64,000 nucleotides of DNA from Oasisia sp. SBJ-2009 (Eukaryota; Annelida; Polychaeta; Sabellida; Siboglinidae). The notes under the pieces are model-generated. The model searched no databases. It saw only the letters and a list, made by a program, of their open reading frames with translations, and had not been told where the DNA came from. A program made the position numbers and the translations under genes. Within the stretch, counting starts at the first letter, position 1, and every line of letters begins with the position of its first letter. The stretch is from positions 372,001 to 436,000 of the forward strand of contig OZ024861.1 of assembly GCA_964017155.1 (NCBI GenBank), given 5' to 3'. This document shows positions 49,571-63,962 of the stretch, in pieces.

Positions 49571-51575
49571 ATTAAATTAATTCATTCAATAATAATCATC
49601 TTGCGCGTATTTATGTTTTATAAACAGCGCGTCTTGGCAAACTTTTGAGGTCGAAAAGACAGCGCGATTTGTGCCAGTCGCAAGCGCAGCGGTGCATGTT
49701 ACTCCGCTGAGCGTACGAAATGAGCGATAAACAGTTTGTTTATGCCGACCGCGCTGTCTTTTCGACCTCAAAAGTCTGCTAAGACGCGCTGTATATCAAA
49801 CATAAATATGCGCAAGATGATTATAATTGATAGAACGAACAAAATCAAGTATCAAATGTTGGCAAAGATAGAGTTATTATACCAAAATTGAGGTGGGCCC
49901 GACTTGTACATAAATGCCTAGACTTGCGGGCTCGTACCTTCACGCGCACTCTCTTATAAAAGCACGTATACTCTCAATTTGTTTTCAGTATTTCACTATT
50001 TGGCACTTATGTACAAGTCGGACCCACCTCAATGTTGCTATTATATCAGTATTTTTGCCAACATTTGATACTTGATTAAATTAATTCATTCAATTATAAT
50101 CATCTTGCGCGTATTTATGTTTGATAAACAGCGCGTCTTGGCAAACTTTTGAGGTCGAAAAGACAGCGCGATTTGTGCCAGTCGCAAGCGCAGCGGTGCA
50201 TGTTACTCCGCTGAGCATACGAAATGAGCGATAAACAGTTTGTTTATGCCGACCGCGCTGTCTTTTCGACCACAAAAGTCTGCTAAGACGCGCTGTATAT
50301 AAAACATAAATATGCGCAAGATGATTATAATTGATAGAATTAACAAAATCAAGTATCAAATGTTGACAAAGATACAGTTATAATACCAAAATTGAGGTGG
50401 GCCCGACTTGTACATAAATGCCTAGACTTGCGGGCTCGTACCTTCACGCGCACTCTCTCATAAAAGCACGTATACTCTCAATTTGTTTTCAGTATTTCAC
50501 TATTTGGCACTTATGTACAAGTCGGACCCACCTCAATGTTGCTATTATATCAGTATTTTTGCCAACATTTGATACTTGATTAAATTAATTTATTCAATTA
50601 TAATCATCTTGCGCGTATTTATGTTTTATAAACAGCGCGTCTTGGCAAACTTTTGAGGTCGAAAAGACAGCGCGATTTGTGCCAGTCGCAAGCGCAGCGG
50701 TGCATGTTACTCCGCTGAGCATACGAAATGAGCGATAAACAGTTTGTTTATGCCGACCGCGCTGTCTTTTCGACTTCAAAAGTCTGCTAAGACGCGCTGT
50801 ATATAAAACATAAATATGCGCAAGATGATTATAATTGATAGAATTAACAAAATCAAGTATCAAATGTTGACAAAGATACAGTTATAATACCAAAATTGAG
50901 GTGGGCCCGACTTGTACATCAATCCCTAGACTTGCGGGCTCGTACCTTCACGCGCACTCTCTCATAAAAGCACGTATACTCTCAATTTGTTTTCAGTATT
51001 TCACTATTTGGCACTTATGTACAAGTCGGACCCACCTCAATGTTGCTATTATATCAGTATTTTTGCCAACATTTGATACTTGATTAAATTAATTCATTCA
51101 ATTATAATCATCTTGCGCGTATTTATGTTTTATAAACAGCGCGTCTTGGCAAACTTTTGAGGTCGAAAAGACAGCGCGATTTGTGCCAGTCGCAAGCGCA
51201 GCGGTGCATGTTACTCCGCTGAGCATACGAAATGAGCGATAAACAGTTTGTTTATGCCGACCGCGCTGTCTTTTCGACCACAAAAGTCTGCTAAGACGCG
51301 CTGTATATAAAACATAAATATGCGCAAGATGATTATAATTGATAGAATTAACAAAATCAAGTATCAAATGTTGACAAAGATACAGTTATAATACCAAAAT
51401 TGAGGTGGGCCCGACTTGTACATTAATGCCTAGACTTGCGGGCTCGTACCTTCACGCGCACTCTCTCATAAAAGCACGTATACTCTCAATTTGTTTTCAG
51501 TATTTCACTATTTGGCACTTATGTACAAGTCGGACCCACCTCAATGTTGCTATTATATCAGTATTTTTGCCAACA
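49200..51575 (-). repeat. Segment duplicated at +6,045 bp (second copy)
   Basis: Partner of 43,150-45,530, about five monomers long. One difference is TTTGTACCAG near 45,136 against TTTGTGCCAG near 51,181. Confidence 0.75.
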
Positions 51576-52869
51576 TTTGATACTTGATTAAATTAATTCA
51601 TTCAATAATAATCATCTTGCGCGTATTTATGTTTTATAAACCGCGCGTCTTGGCAAACTTTTGAGGTCGAAAAGACAGCGCGATTTGTGCCAGTCGCAAG
51701 CGCAGCGGTGCATGTTACTCCGCTGAGCATACGAAATGAGCGATAAACAGTTTGTTTATGCCGACCGCGCCTTCTTTTCGACCTCAAAAGTCTGCTAAGA
51801 CGCGCTGTATATAAAACATAAATATGCGCAAGATGATTATAATTAATAGAATTAACAAAATCAAGTATCAAATGTTGACAAAGATACAGTTATAATACCA
51901 AAATTGAGGTGGGCCCGACTTGTACATAAATGCCTAGTCTTGCGGGCTCGTACCTTCACGCGCACTCTCTCATAAAAGCACGTATACTCTCAATTTGTTT
52001 TCAGTATTTCACTATTTGGCACTTATGTACAAGTCGGACCCACCTCAATGTTGCTATTATATCAGTATTTTTGCCAACATTTGATACTTGATTAAATTAA
52101 TTCATTCAATAATAATCATCTTGCGCGTATTTATGTTTTATAAACAGCGCGTCTTGGCAAACTTTTGAGGTCGAAAAGACAGCTCGATTTGTGCCAGTCG
52201 CAAGCGCAGCGGTGCATGTTACTCCGCTGAGCGTACGAAATGAGCGATAAACAGTTTGTTTATGCCGACCGCGCTGTCTTTTCGACCTCAAAAGTCTGCT
52301 AAGACGCGCTGTATATCAAACATAAATATGCGCAAGATGATTATAATTGATAGAACGAACAAAATCAAGTATCAAATGTTGGCAAAGATAGAGTTATTAT
52401 ACCAAAATTGAGGTGGGCCCGACTTGTACATAAATGCCTAGACTTGCGGGCGCGTACCTTCACGCGCACTCTCTCATAAACGCACGTATTCTCTCAATTT
52501 GTTTTCAGTATTTCACTATTTGGCTCTTATATAGAAGTCGGACCAAACTCAATGTTGCTATTATATCAGTATTTGTGCCAACATTTGATACTTGATTAAA
52601 TTAATTCATTCAATAATAATCATCTTGCGCGTATTTATGTTTTATAAACAGCGCGTCTTGGCAAACTTTTGAGGTCGAAAAGACAGCGCGATTTGTGCCA
52701 GTCGCAAGCGCAGCGGTGCATGTTACTCCGCTGAGCGTACGAAATGAGCGATAAACAGTTTGTTTATGCCGACCGCGCTGTCTTTTCGACCTCAAAAGTC
52801 TGCTAAGACGCGCTGTATATCAAACATAAATATGCGCAAGATGATTATAATTGATAGAACGAACAAAAT

Positions 52870-54620
52870 CAAGTATCAAATGTTGGCAAAGATAGAGTTA
52901 TTATACCAAAATTGAGGTGGGCCCGACTTGTACATAAGTGCCAACACTTGCGGGCGCGTACCTTCACGCGCACTCTCTCATAAAAGCACGTATACTCTCA
53001 ATTGTTTTCAGTATTTCACTATTTGGCACTTATATACAAGTCGGACCCACCTCAATGTTGCTATTATATCAGTATTTTTGCCAACATTTGATACTTGATT
53101 AAATTAATTCATTCAATAATAATCATCTTGCGCGTATTTATGTTTTATAAACCGCGCGTCTTGGCAAACTTTTGAGGTCGAAAAGACAGCGCGATTTGTG
53201 CCAGTCGCAAGCGCAGCGGTGCATGTTACTCCGCTGAGCATACGAAATGAGCGATAAACAGTTTGTTTATGCCGACCGCGCCTTCTTTTCGACCTCAAAA
53301 GTCTGCTAAGACGCGCTGTATATAAAACATAAATATGCGCAAGATGATTATAATTAATAGAATTAACAAAATCAAGTATCAAATGTTGACAAAGATACAG
53401 TTATAATACCAAAATTGAGGTGGGCCCGACTTGTACATAAATGCCTAGTCTTGCGGGCTCGTACCTTCACGCGCACTCTCTCATAAAAGCACGTATACTC
53501 TCAATTTGTTTTCAGTATTTCACTATTTGGCACTTATGTACAAGTCGGACCCACCTCAATGTTGCTATTATATCAGTATTTTTGCCAACATTTGATACTT
53601 GATTAAATTAATTCATTCAATAATAATCATCTTGCGCGTATTTATGTTTTATAAACAGCGCGTCTTGGCAAACTTTTGAGGTCGAAAAGACAGCTCGATT
53701 TGTGCCAGTCGCAAGCGCAGCGGTGCATGTTACTCCGCTGAGCGTACGAAATGAGCGATAAACAGTTTGTTTATGCCGACCGCGCTGTCTTTTCGACCTC
53801 AAAAGTCTGCTAAGACGCGCTGTATATCAAACATAAATATGCGCAAGATGATTATAATTGATAGAACGAACAAAATCAAGTATCAAATGTTGGCAAAGAT
53901 AGAGTTATTATACCAAAATTGAGGTGGGCCCGACTTGTACATAAATGCCTAGTCTTGCGGGCTCGTACCTTCACGCGCACTCTCTCATAAAAGCACGTAT
54001 ACTCTCAATTTGTTTTCAGTATTTCACTATTTGGCACTTATGTGCAAGTCGGACCCACCTCAATGTTGCTATTATATCAGTATTTTTGCCAACATTTGAT
54101 ACTTGATTAAATTAATTCATTCAATAATAATCATCTTGCGCGTATTTATGTTTTATAAACAGCGCGTCTTGGCAAACTTTTGAGGTCGAAAAGACAGCGC
54201 GATTTGTGCCAGTCGCAAGCGCAGCGGTGCACGTTACTCCGCTGAGCGTACGAAATGAGCGATAAACAGTTTGTTTATGCCGACCGCGCTGTCTTTTCGA
54301 CCTCAAAAGTCTGCTAAGACGCGCTGTATATCAAACATAAATATGCGCAAGATGATTATAATTGATAGAACGAACAAAATCAAGTATCAAATGTTGGCAA
54401 AGATAGAGTTATTATACCAAAATTGAGGTGGGCCCGACTTGTACATAAGTGCCAACACTTGCGGGCGCGTACCTTCACGCGCACACTCTCATAAAAGCAC
54501 GTATACTCTCAATTGTTTTCAGTATTTCACTATTTGGCACTTATGACAAGTCGGACCCACCTCAATGTTGCTATTATATCAGTATTTTTGACAACATTTG
54601 ATACTTGATTAAATTAATTC
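52870..54620 (-). repeat. Four-unit block, copy 1
   Basis: Order of markers: spacer with CTTATATACAAG, unit with CGCGCCTTCTTTTCG, unit with GACAGCTCGATT, unit with GTGCACGTTACTCC, spacer with CACACTCTCAT and TTATGACAAG, then TTTTTGACAAC. The final unit (54,591) has CGCGCCTTC, unlike copies 2 and 3. Confidence 0.75.
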
Positions 54621-54904
54621 ATTCAATTATAATCATCTTGCGCGTATTTATGTTTTATAAACAGCGCGTCTTGGCAAACTTTTGAGGTCGAAAAGACAGC
54701 GCGATTTGTGCCAGTCGCAAGCGCAGCGGTGCATGTTACTCCGCTGAGCATACGAAATGAGCGATAAACAGTTTGTTTATGCCGACCGCGCCTTCTTTTC
54801 GACCTCAAAAGTCTGCTAAGACGCGCTGTATATAAAACATAAATATGCGCAAGATGATTATAATTGATAGAATTAACAAAATCAAGTATCAAATGTTGAC
54901 AAAG

Positions 54905-56640
54905 ATACAGTTATAATACCAAAATTGAGGTGGGCCCGACTTGTACATCAATCCCTAGACTTGCGGGCTCGTACCTTCACGCGCACTCTCTCATAAAAGC
55001 ACGTATACTCTCAATTTGTTTTCAGTATTTCACTATTTGGCACTTATGTACAAGTCGGACCCACCTCAATGTTGCTATTATATCAGTATTTTTGCCAACA
55101 TTTGATACTTGATTAAATTAATTCATTCAATTATAATCATCTTGCGCGTATTTATGTTTTATAAACAGCGCGTCTTGGCAAACTTTTGAGGTCGAAAAGA
55201 CAGCGCGATTTGTGCCAGTCGCAAGCGCAGCGGTGCATGTTACTCCGCTGAGCATACGAAATGAGCGATAAACAGTTTGTTTATGCCGATCGCGCTTTTT
55301 TTTTTCGACCACAAAAGTCTGCTAAGACGCGCTGTATATAAAACATAAATATGCGCAAGATGATTATAATTGATAGAATTAACAAAATCAAGTATCAAAT
55401 GTTGACAAAGATACAGTTATAATACCAAAATTGAGGTGGGCCCGACTTGTACATTAATGCCTAGACTTGCGGGCTCGTACCTTCACGCGCACTCTCTCAT
55501 AAAAGCACGTATACTCTCAATTTGTTTTCAGTATTTCACTATTTGGCACTTATGTACAAGTCGGACCCACCTCAATGTTGCTATTATATCAGTATTTTTG
55601 CCAACATTTGATACGTGATTAAATTAATTTATTCAATTATAATCATCTTGCGCGTATTTATGTTTTATAAACAGCGCGTCTTGGCAAACTTTTGAGGTCG
55701 AAAAGACAGCGCGATTTGTGCCAGTCGCAAGCGCAGCGGTGCATGTTACTCCGCTGAGCATACGAAATGAGCGATAAACAGTTTGTTTATGCCGACCGCG
55801 CTGTCTTTTCGACCTCAAAAGTCTGCTAAGACGCGCTGTTTATAAAACATAAATATGCGCAAGATGAGTATAATTGATAGAATTAACAAAATCAAGTATC
55901 AAATGTTGACAAAGATACAGTTATAATACCAAAATTGAGGTGGGCCCGACTTGTACATAAATGCCTAGACTTGCGGGCGCGTACCTTCACGCGCACTCTC
56001 TCATAAACGCACGTATTCTCTCAATTTGTTTTCAGTATTTCACTATTTGGCACTTATGTAGAAGTCGGACCAAACTCAATGTTGCTATTATATCAGTATT
56101 TGTGCCAACATTTGATACTTGATTAAATTAATTCATTCAATAATAATCATCTTGCGCGTATTTATGTTTTATAAACAGCGCGTCTTGGCAAACTTTTGAG
56201 GTCGAAAAGACAGCGCGATTTGTGCCAGTCGCAAGCGCAGCGGTGCATGTTACTCCGCTGAGCGTACGAAATGAGCGATAAACAGTTTGTTTATGCCGAC
56301 CGCGCTGTCTTTTCGACCTCAAAAGTCTGCTAAGACGCGCTGTATATCAAACATAAATATGCGCAAGATGATTATAATTGATAGAACGAACAAAATCAAG
56401 TATCAAATGTTGGCAAAGATAGAGTTATTATACCAAAATTGAGGTGGGCCCGACTTGTACATAAGTGCCAACACTTGCGGGCGCGTACCTTCACGCGCAC
56501 TCTCTCATAAAAGCACGTATACTCTCAATTGTTTTCAGTATTTCACTATTTGGCACTTATATACAAGTCGGACCCACCTCAATGTTGCTATTATATCAGT
56601 ATTTTTGCCAACATTTGATACTTGATTAAATTAATTCATT
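54905..56640 (-). repeat. Segment repeated at +10,076 bp (second copy)
   Basis: Matches 44,830-46,560. It contains the T-tract unit at 55,296, which changes the local spacing to 506. Confidence 0.65.
55288..55312 (-). repeat. T-tract variant in a palindrome arm
   Basis: The usual CTGTCTTTTCGACC is replaced by CGCGC followed by ten T, then CGACCAC. Intermediate forms exist in the array: CCTTCTTTTCG (46,532, 51,570, 53,081, 54,591, 57,615, 62,148) and CCTTTTTTTCG (56,608). Either slippage at an emerging T run or a long-read homopolymer error could produce it. Confidence 0.6.
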
Positions 56641-57404
56641 CAATAATAATCATCTTGCGCGTATTTATGTTTTATAAACCGCGCGTCTTGGCAAACTTTT
56701 GAGGTCGAAAAGACAGCGCGATTTGTGCCAGTCGCAAGCGCAGCGGTGCATGTTACTCCGCTGAGCATACGAAATGAGCGATAAACAGTTTGTTTATGCC
56801 GACCGCGCCTTTTTTTCGACCTCAAAAGTCTGCTAAGACGCGCTGTATATAAAACATAAATATGCGCAAGATGATTATAATTAATAGAATTAACAAAATC
56901 AAGTATCAAATGTTGACAAAGATACAGTTATAATACCAAAATTGAGGTGGGCCCGACTTGTACATAAATGCCTAGTCTTGCGGGCTCGTACCTTCACGCG
57001 CACTCTCTCATAAAAGCACGTATACTCTCAATTTGTTTTCAGTATTTCACTATTTGGCACTTATGTACAAGTCGGACCCACCTCAATGTTGCTATTATAT
57101 CAGTATTTTTGCCAACATTTGATACTTGATTAAATTAATTCATTCAATAATAATCATCTTGCGCGTATTTATGTTTTATAAACAGCGCGTCTTGGCAAAC
57201 TTTTGAGGTCGAAAAGACAGCGCGATTTGTGCCAGTCGCAAGCGCAGCGGTGCATGTTACTCCGCTGAGCGTACGAAATGAGCGATAAACAGTTTGTTTA
57301 TGCCGACCGCGCTGTCTTTTCGACCTCAAAAGTCTGCTAAGACGCGCTGTATATCAAACATAAATATGCGCAAGATGATTATAATTGATAGAACGAACAA
57401 AATC

Positions 57405-59345
57405 AAGTATCAAATGTTGGCAAAGATAGAGTTATTATACCAAAATTGAGGTGGGCCCGACTTGTACATAAGTGCCAACACTTGCGGGCGCGTACCTTCA
57501 CGCGCACTCTCTCATAAAAGCACGTATACTCTCAATTGTTTTCAGTATTTCACTATTTGGCACTTATATACAAGTCGGACCCACCTCAATGTTGCTATTA
57601 TATCAGTATTTTTGCCAACATTTGATACTTGATTAAATTAATTCATTCAATAATAATCATCTTGCGCGTATTTATGTTTTATAAACCGCGCGTCTTGGCA
57701 AACTTTTGAGGTCGAAAAGACAGCGCGATTTGTGCCAGTCGCAAGCGCAGCGGTGCATGTTACTCCGCTGAGCATACGAAATGAGCGATAAAGAGTTTGT
57801 TTATGCCGACCGCGCCTTCTTTTCGACCTCAAAAGTCTGCTAAGACGCGCTGTATATAAAACATAAATATGCGCAAGATGATTATAATTAATAGAATTAA
57901 CAAAATCAAGTATCAAATGTTGACAAAGATACAGTTATAATACCAAAATTGAGGTGGGCCCGACTTGTACATAAATGCCTAGTCTTGCGGGCTCGTACCT
58001 TCACGCGCACTCTCTCATAAAAGCACGTATACTCTCAATTTGTTTTCAGTATTTCACTATTTGGCACTTATGTACAAGTCGGACCCACCTCAATGTTGCT
58101 ATTATATCAGTATTTTTGCCAACATTTGATACTTGATTAAATTAATTCATTCAATAATAATCATCTTGCGCGTATTTATGTTTTATAAACAGCGCGTCTT
58201 GGCAAACTTTTGAGGTCGAAAAGACAGCTCGATTTGTGCCAGTCGCAAGCGCAGCGGTGCATGTTACTCCGCTGAGCGTACGAAATGAGCGATAAACAGT
58301 TTGTTTATGCCGACCGCGCTGTCTTTTCGACCTCAAAAGTCTGCTAAGACGCGCTGTATATCAAACATAAATATGCGCAAGATGATTATAATTGATAGAA
58401 CGAACAAAATAAAGTATCAAATGTTGGCAAAGATAGAGTTATTATACCAAAATTGAGGTGGGCCCGACTTGTACATAAATGCCTAGTCTTGCGGGCTCGT
58501 ACCTTCACGCGCACTCTCTCATAAAAGCACGTATACTCTCAATTTGTTTTCAGTATTTCACTATTTGGCACTTATGTACAAGTCGGACCCACCTCAATGT
58601 TGCTATTATATCAGTATTTTTGCCAACATTTGATACTTGATTAAATTAATTCATTCAATAATAATCATCTTGCGCGTATTTATGTTTTATAAACAGCGCG
58701 TCTTGGCAAACTTTTGAGGTCGAAAAGACAGCGCGATTTGTGCCAGTCGCAAGCGCAGCGGTGCACGTTACTCCGCTGAGCGTACGAAATGAGCGATAAA
58801 CAGTTTGTTTATGCCGACCGCGCTGTCTTTTCGACCTCAAAAGTCTGCTAAGACGCGCTGTATATCAAACATAAATATGCGCAAGATGATTATAATTGAT
58901 AGAACGAACAAAATCAAGTATCAAATGTTGGCAAAGATAGAGTTATTATACCAAAATTGAGGTGGGCCCGACTTGTACATAAGTGCCAACACTTGCGGGC
59001 GCGTACCTTCACGCGCACACTCTCATAAAAGCACGTATACTCTCAATTGTTTTCAGTATTTCACTATTTGGCACTTATGACAAGTCGGACCCACCTCAAT
59101 GTTGCTATTATATCAGTATTGTTGACAACATTTGATACTTGATTAAATTAATTCATTCAATTATAATCATCTTGCGCGTATTTATGTTTTATAAACAGCG
59201 CGTCTTGGCAAACTTTTGAGGTCGAAAAGACAGCGCGATTTGTGCCAGTCGCAAGCGCAGCGGTGCATGTTACTCCGCTGAGCATACGAAATGAGCGATA
59301 AACAGTTTGTTTATGCCGACCGCGCTGTCTGTTCGACCTCAAAAG
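57405..59345 (-). repeat. Four-unit block, copy 2
   Basis: Same marker order at +4,534 bp. The final unit (59,125) has CTGTCTGTTCG. Private change AAAGAGTTTG near 57,791. Confidence 0.75.
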
Positions 59346-59399
59346 TCTGCTAAGACGCGCTGTTTATAAAACATAAATATGCGCAAGATGATTATAATT

Positions 59400-59945
59400 G
59401 ATAGAATTAACAAAATCAAGTATCAAATGTTGACAAAGATACAGTTATAATACCAAAATTGAGGTGGGCCCGACTTGTACATAAATGCCTAGACTTGCGG
59501 GCGCGTACCTTCACGCGCACTCTCTCATAAAAGCACGTATTCTCTCAATTTGTTTTCAGTATTTCACTATTTGGCACTTATGTAGAAGTCGGACCAAACT
59601 CAATGTTGCTATTATATCAGTATTTTTGCCAACATTTGATACTTGATAAAATTAATTCATTCAATTATAATCATCTTGCGCGTATTTATGTTTTATAAAC
59701 AGCGCGTCTTGGCAAACTTTTGAGGTCGAAAAGACAGCGCGATTTGTGCCAGTCGCAAGCGCAGCGGTGCATGTTACTCCGCTGAACATATGAAATGAGC
59801 GATAAACAGTTTGTTTATGCCGACCGCGCTGTCTTTTCGACCTCAAAAGTCTGCTAAGACGCGCTGTATATAAAACATAAATATGCGCAAGATGATTATA
59901 ATTAATAGAATTAACAAAATCAAGTATCAAATGTTGACAAAGATA
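59400..59945 (-). repeat. Extra monomer with a forward-like loop
   Basis: The long palindrome at 59,629 has CTGAACATATGAAATG where all other reverse units have CTGAGCATACG or CTGAGCGTACG. CATATG is otherwise typical of the forward array. Its upstream spacer joins CATAAAAGCACGTATTCTC with GTAGAAGTCGGACCAAACTC, a combination of two spacer types. It sits where one monomer has been gained relative to the segment near 47,850. Confidence 0.6.
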
Positions 59946-61939
59946 CAGTTATCATACCAAAATTGAGGTGGGCCCGACTTGTACATAAATGCCTAGACTT
60001 GCGGGCTCGTACCTTCACGCGCACTCTCTTATAAAAGCACGTATACTCTCAATTTGTTTTCAGTATTTCACTATTAGGCACTTATGTACAAGTCGGACCC
60101 ACCTCAATGTTGCTATTATATCAGTATTTTTGCCAACATTTGATACTTGATTAAATTAATTCATTCAATTATAATCATCTTGCGCGTATTTATGTTTTAT
60201 AAACAGCGCGTCTTGGCAAACTTTTGACGTCGAAAAGACAGCGCGATTTGTGCCAGTCGCAAGCGCAGCGGTGCATGTTACCCCGCTGAGCATACGAAAT
60301 GAGCGATAAACAGTTTGTTTATGCCGACCGCGCTGTCTTTTTGACCTCAAAAGTCTGCTAAGACGCGCTGTATATAAAACATAAATATGCGCAAGATGAT
60401 TATAATTGATAGAATTAACAAAATCAAGTATCAAATGTTGACAAAGATACAGTTATAATACCAAAATTGAGGTGGGCCCGACTTGTTCATAAATGCCTAG
60501 ACTTGCGGGCTCGTACCTTCACGCGCACTCTGTCATAAAAGCACGTATACTCTCAATTTGTTTTCAGTATTTCACTATTTGGCACTTATGTACAAGTCGG
60601 ACCCACCTCAATGTTGCTATTATATCAGTATTTTTGCCAACATTTGATACTTGATTAAATTAATTCATTCAATTATAATCATCTTGCGCGTATTTATGTT
60701 TTATAAACAGCGCGTCTTGGCAAACTTTTGAGGTCGAAATGACAGCTCGATTTGTGCCAGTCGCAAGCGCAGCGGTGCATGTTACTCCGCTGAGCATACG
60801 AAATGAGCGATAAACAGTTTGTTTATGCCGACCGCGCTGTCTTTTCGACCTCAAAAGTCTGCTAAGACGCGCTGTTTATAAAACATAAATATGCGCAAGA
60901 TGAGTATAATTGATAGAATTAACAAAATCAAGTATCAAATGTTGACAAAGATACAGTTATAATACCAAAATTGAGGTGGGCCCGACTTGTACATAAATGC
61001 CTAGACTTGCGGGCGCGTACCTTCACGCGCACTCTCTCATAAACGCACGTATTCTCTCAATTTGTTTTCAGTATTTCAATATTTGGCACTTATGTACAAG
61101 TCGGACCCACCTCAATGTTGCTATTATATCAGTATTTTTGCCAACATTTGATACTTGATTAAATTAATTCATTCAATAATAATCATCTTGCGCGTATTTA
61201 TGTTTTATAAACAGCGCGTCTTGGCAAACTTTTGAGGTCGAAAAGACAGCTCGATTTGTGCCAGTCGCAAGCGCAGCGGTGCATGTTACTCCGCTGAGCG
61301 TACGAAATGAGCGATAAACAGTTTGTTTATGCCGACCGCGCTGTCTTTTCGACCTCAAAAGTCTGCTAAGACGCGCTGTATATCAAACATAAATATGCGC
61401 AAGATGATTATAATTGATAGAACGAACAAAATCAAGTATCAAATGTTGGCAAAGATAGAGTTATTATACCAAAATTGAGGTGGGCCCGACTTGTACATAA
61501 ATGCCTAGACTTGCGGGCGCGTACCTTCACGCGCACTCTCTCATAAACGCACGTATTCTCTCAATTTGTTTTCAGTATTTCACTATTTGGCTCTTATATA
61601 GAAGTCGGACCAAACTCAATGTTGCTATTATATCAGTATTTGTGCCAACATTTGATACTTGATTAAATTAATTCATTCAATAATAATCATCTTGCGCGTA
61701 TTTATGTTTTATAAACAGCGCGTCTTGGCCAACTTTTTAGGTCGAAAAGACAGCGCGATTTGTGCCAGTCGCAAGCGCAGCGGTGCATGTTACTCCGCTG
61801 AGCATACGAAATGAGCGATAAACAGTTTGTTTATGCCGACCGCGCTGTCTTTTCGACTTCAAAACTCTGCTAAGACGCGCTGTATATAAAACATAAATAT
61901 GCGCAAGATGATTATAATTGATAGAATTAACAAAATCAA

Positions 61940-63905
61940 GTATCAAATGTTGACAAAGATACAGTTATAATACCAAAATTGAGGTGGGCCCGACTTGTAC
62001 ATAAGTGCCAACACTTGCGGGCGCGTACCTTCACGCGCACTCTCTCATAAAAGCACGTATACTCTCAATTGTTTTCAGTATTTCACTATTTGGCACTTAT
62101 ATACAAGTCGGACCCACCTCAATGTTGCTATTATATCAGTATTTTTGCCAACATTTGATACTTGATTAAATTAATTCATTCAATAATAATCATCTTGCGC
62201 GTATTTATGTTTTATAAACCGCGCGTCTTGGCAAACTTTTGAGGTCGAAAAGACAGCGCGATTTGTGCCAGTCGCAAGCGCAGCGGTGCATGTTACTCCG
62301 CTGAGCATACGAAATGAGCGATAAACAGTTTGTTTATGCCGACCGCGCCTTCTTTTCGACCTCAAAAGTCTGCTAAGACGCGCTGTATATAAAACATAAA
62401 TATGCGCAAGATGATTATAATTAATAGAATTAACAAAATCAAGTATCAAATGTTGACAAAGATACAGTTATAATACCAAAATTGAGGTGGGCCCGACTTG
62501 TACATAAATGCCTAGTCTTGCGGGCTCGTACCTTCACGCGCACTCTCTCATAAAAGCACGTATACTCTCAATTTGTTTTCAGTATTTCACTATTTGGCAC
62601 TTATGTACAAGTCGGACCCACCTCAATGTTGCTATTATATCAGTATTTTTGCCAACATTTGATACTTGATTAAATTAATTCATTCAATAATAATCATCTT
62701 GCGCGTATTTATGTTTTATAAACAGCGCGTCTTGGCAAACTTTAGAGGTCGAAAAGACAGCTCGATTTGTGCCAGTCGCAAGCGCAGCGGTGCATGTTAC
62801 TCCGCTGAGCGTACGAAATGAGCGATAAACAGTTTGTTTATGCCGACCGCGCTGTCTTTTCGACCTCAAAAGTCTGCTAAGACTCGCTGTATATCAAACA
62901 TAAATATGCGCAAGATGATTATAATTGATAGAACGAACAAAATCAAGTATCAAATGTTGGCAAAGATAGAGTTATTATACCAAAATTGAGGTGGGCCCGA
63001 CTTGTACATAAATGCCTAGTCTTGCGGGCTCGTACCTTCACGCGCACTCTCTCATAAAAGCACGTATACTCTCAATTTGTTTTCAGTATTTCACTATTTG
63101 GCACTTATGTACAAGTCGGACCCACCTCAATGTTGCTATTATATCAGTATTTTTGCCAACATTTGATACTTGATTAAATTAATTCATTCAATAATAATCA
63201 TCTTGCGCGTATTTATGTTTTATAAACAGCGCGTCTTGGCAAACTTTTGAGGTCGAAAAGACAGCGCGATTTGTGCCAGTCGCAAGCGCAGCGGTGCACG
63301 TTACTCCGCTGAGCGTACGAAATGAGCGATAAACAGTTTGTTTATGCCGACCGCGCTGTCTTTTCGACCTCAAAAGTCTGCTAAGACGCGCTGTATATCA
63401 AACATAAATATGCGCAAGATGATTATAATTGATAGAACGAACAAAATCAAGTATCAAATGTTGGCAAAGATAGAGTTATTATACCAAAATTGAGGTGGGC
63501 CCGACTTGTACATAAGTGCCAACACTTGCGGGCGCGTACCTTCACGCGCACACTCTCATAAAAGCACGTATACTCTCAATTGTTTTCAGTATTTCACTAT
63601 TTGGCACTTATGACAAGTCGGACCCACCTCAATGTTGCTATTATATCAGTATTTTTGACAACATTTGATACTTGATTAAATTAATTCATTCAATTATAAT
63701 CATCTTGCGCGTATTTATGTTTTATAAACAGCGCGTCTTGGCAAACTTTTGAGGTCGAAAAGACAGCGCGATTTGTGCCAGTCGCAAGCGCAGCGGTGCA
63801 TGTTACTCCGCTGAGCATACGAAATGAGCGATAAACAGTTTGTTTATGCCGACCGCGCTGTCTGTTCGACCTCAAAAGTCTGCTAAGACGCGCTGTTTAT
63901 AAAAC
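61940..63905 (-). repeat. Four-unit block, copy 3
   Basis: Same marker order at a further +4,533 bp, again ending in a CTGTCTGTTCG unit (63,658). It is closer to copy 2 than to copy 1. Private changes are CTTTAGAGGTCG near 62,741 and AAGACTCGCTG near 62,879. Confidence 0.75.
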
Positions 63906-63962
63906 ATAAATATGCGCAAGATGATTATAATTGATAGAATTAACAAAATCAAGTATCAAATG

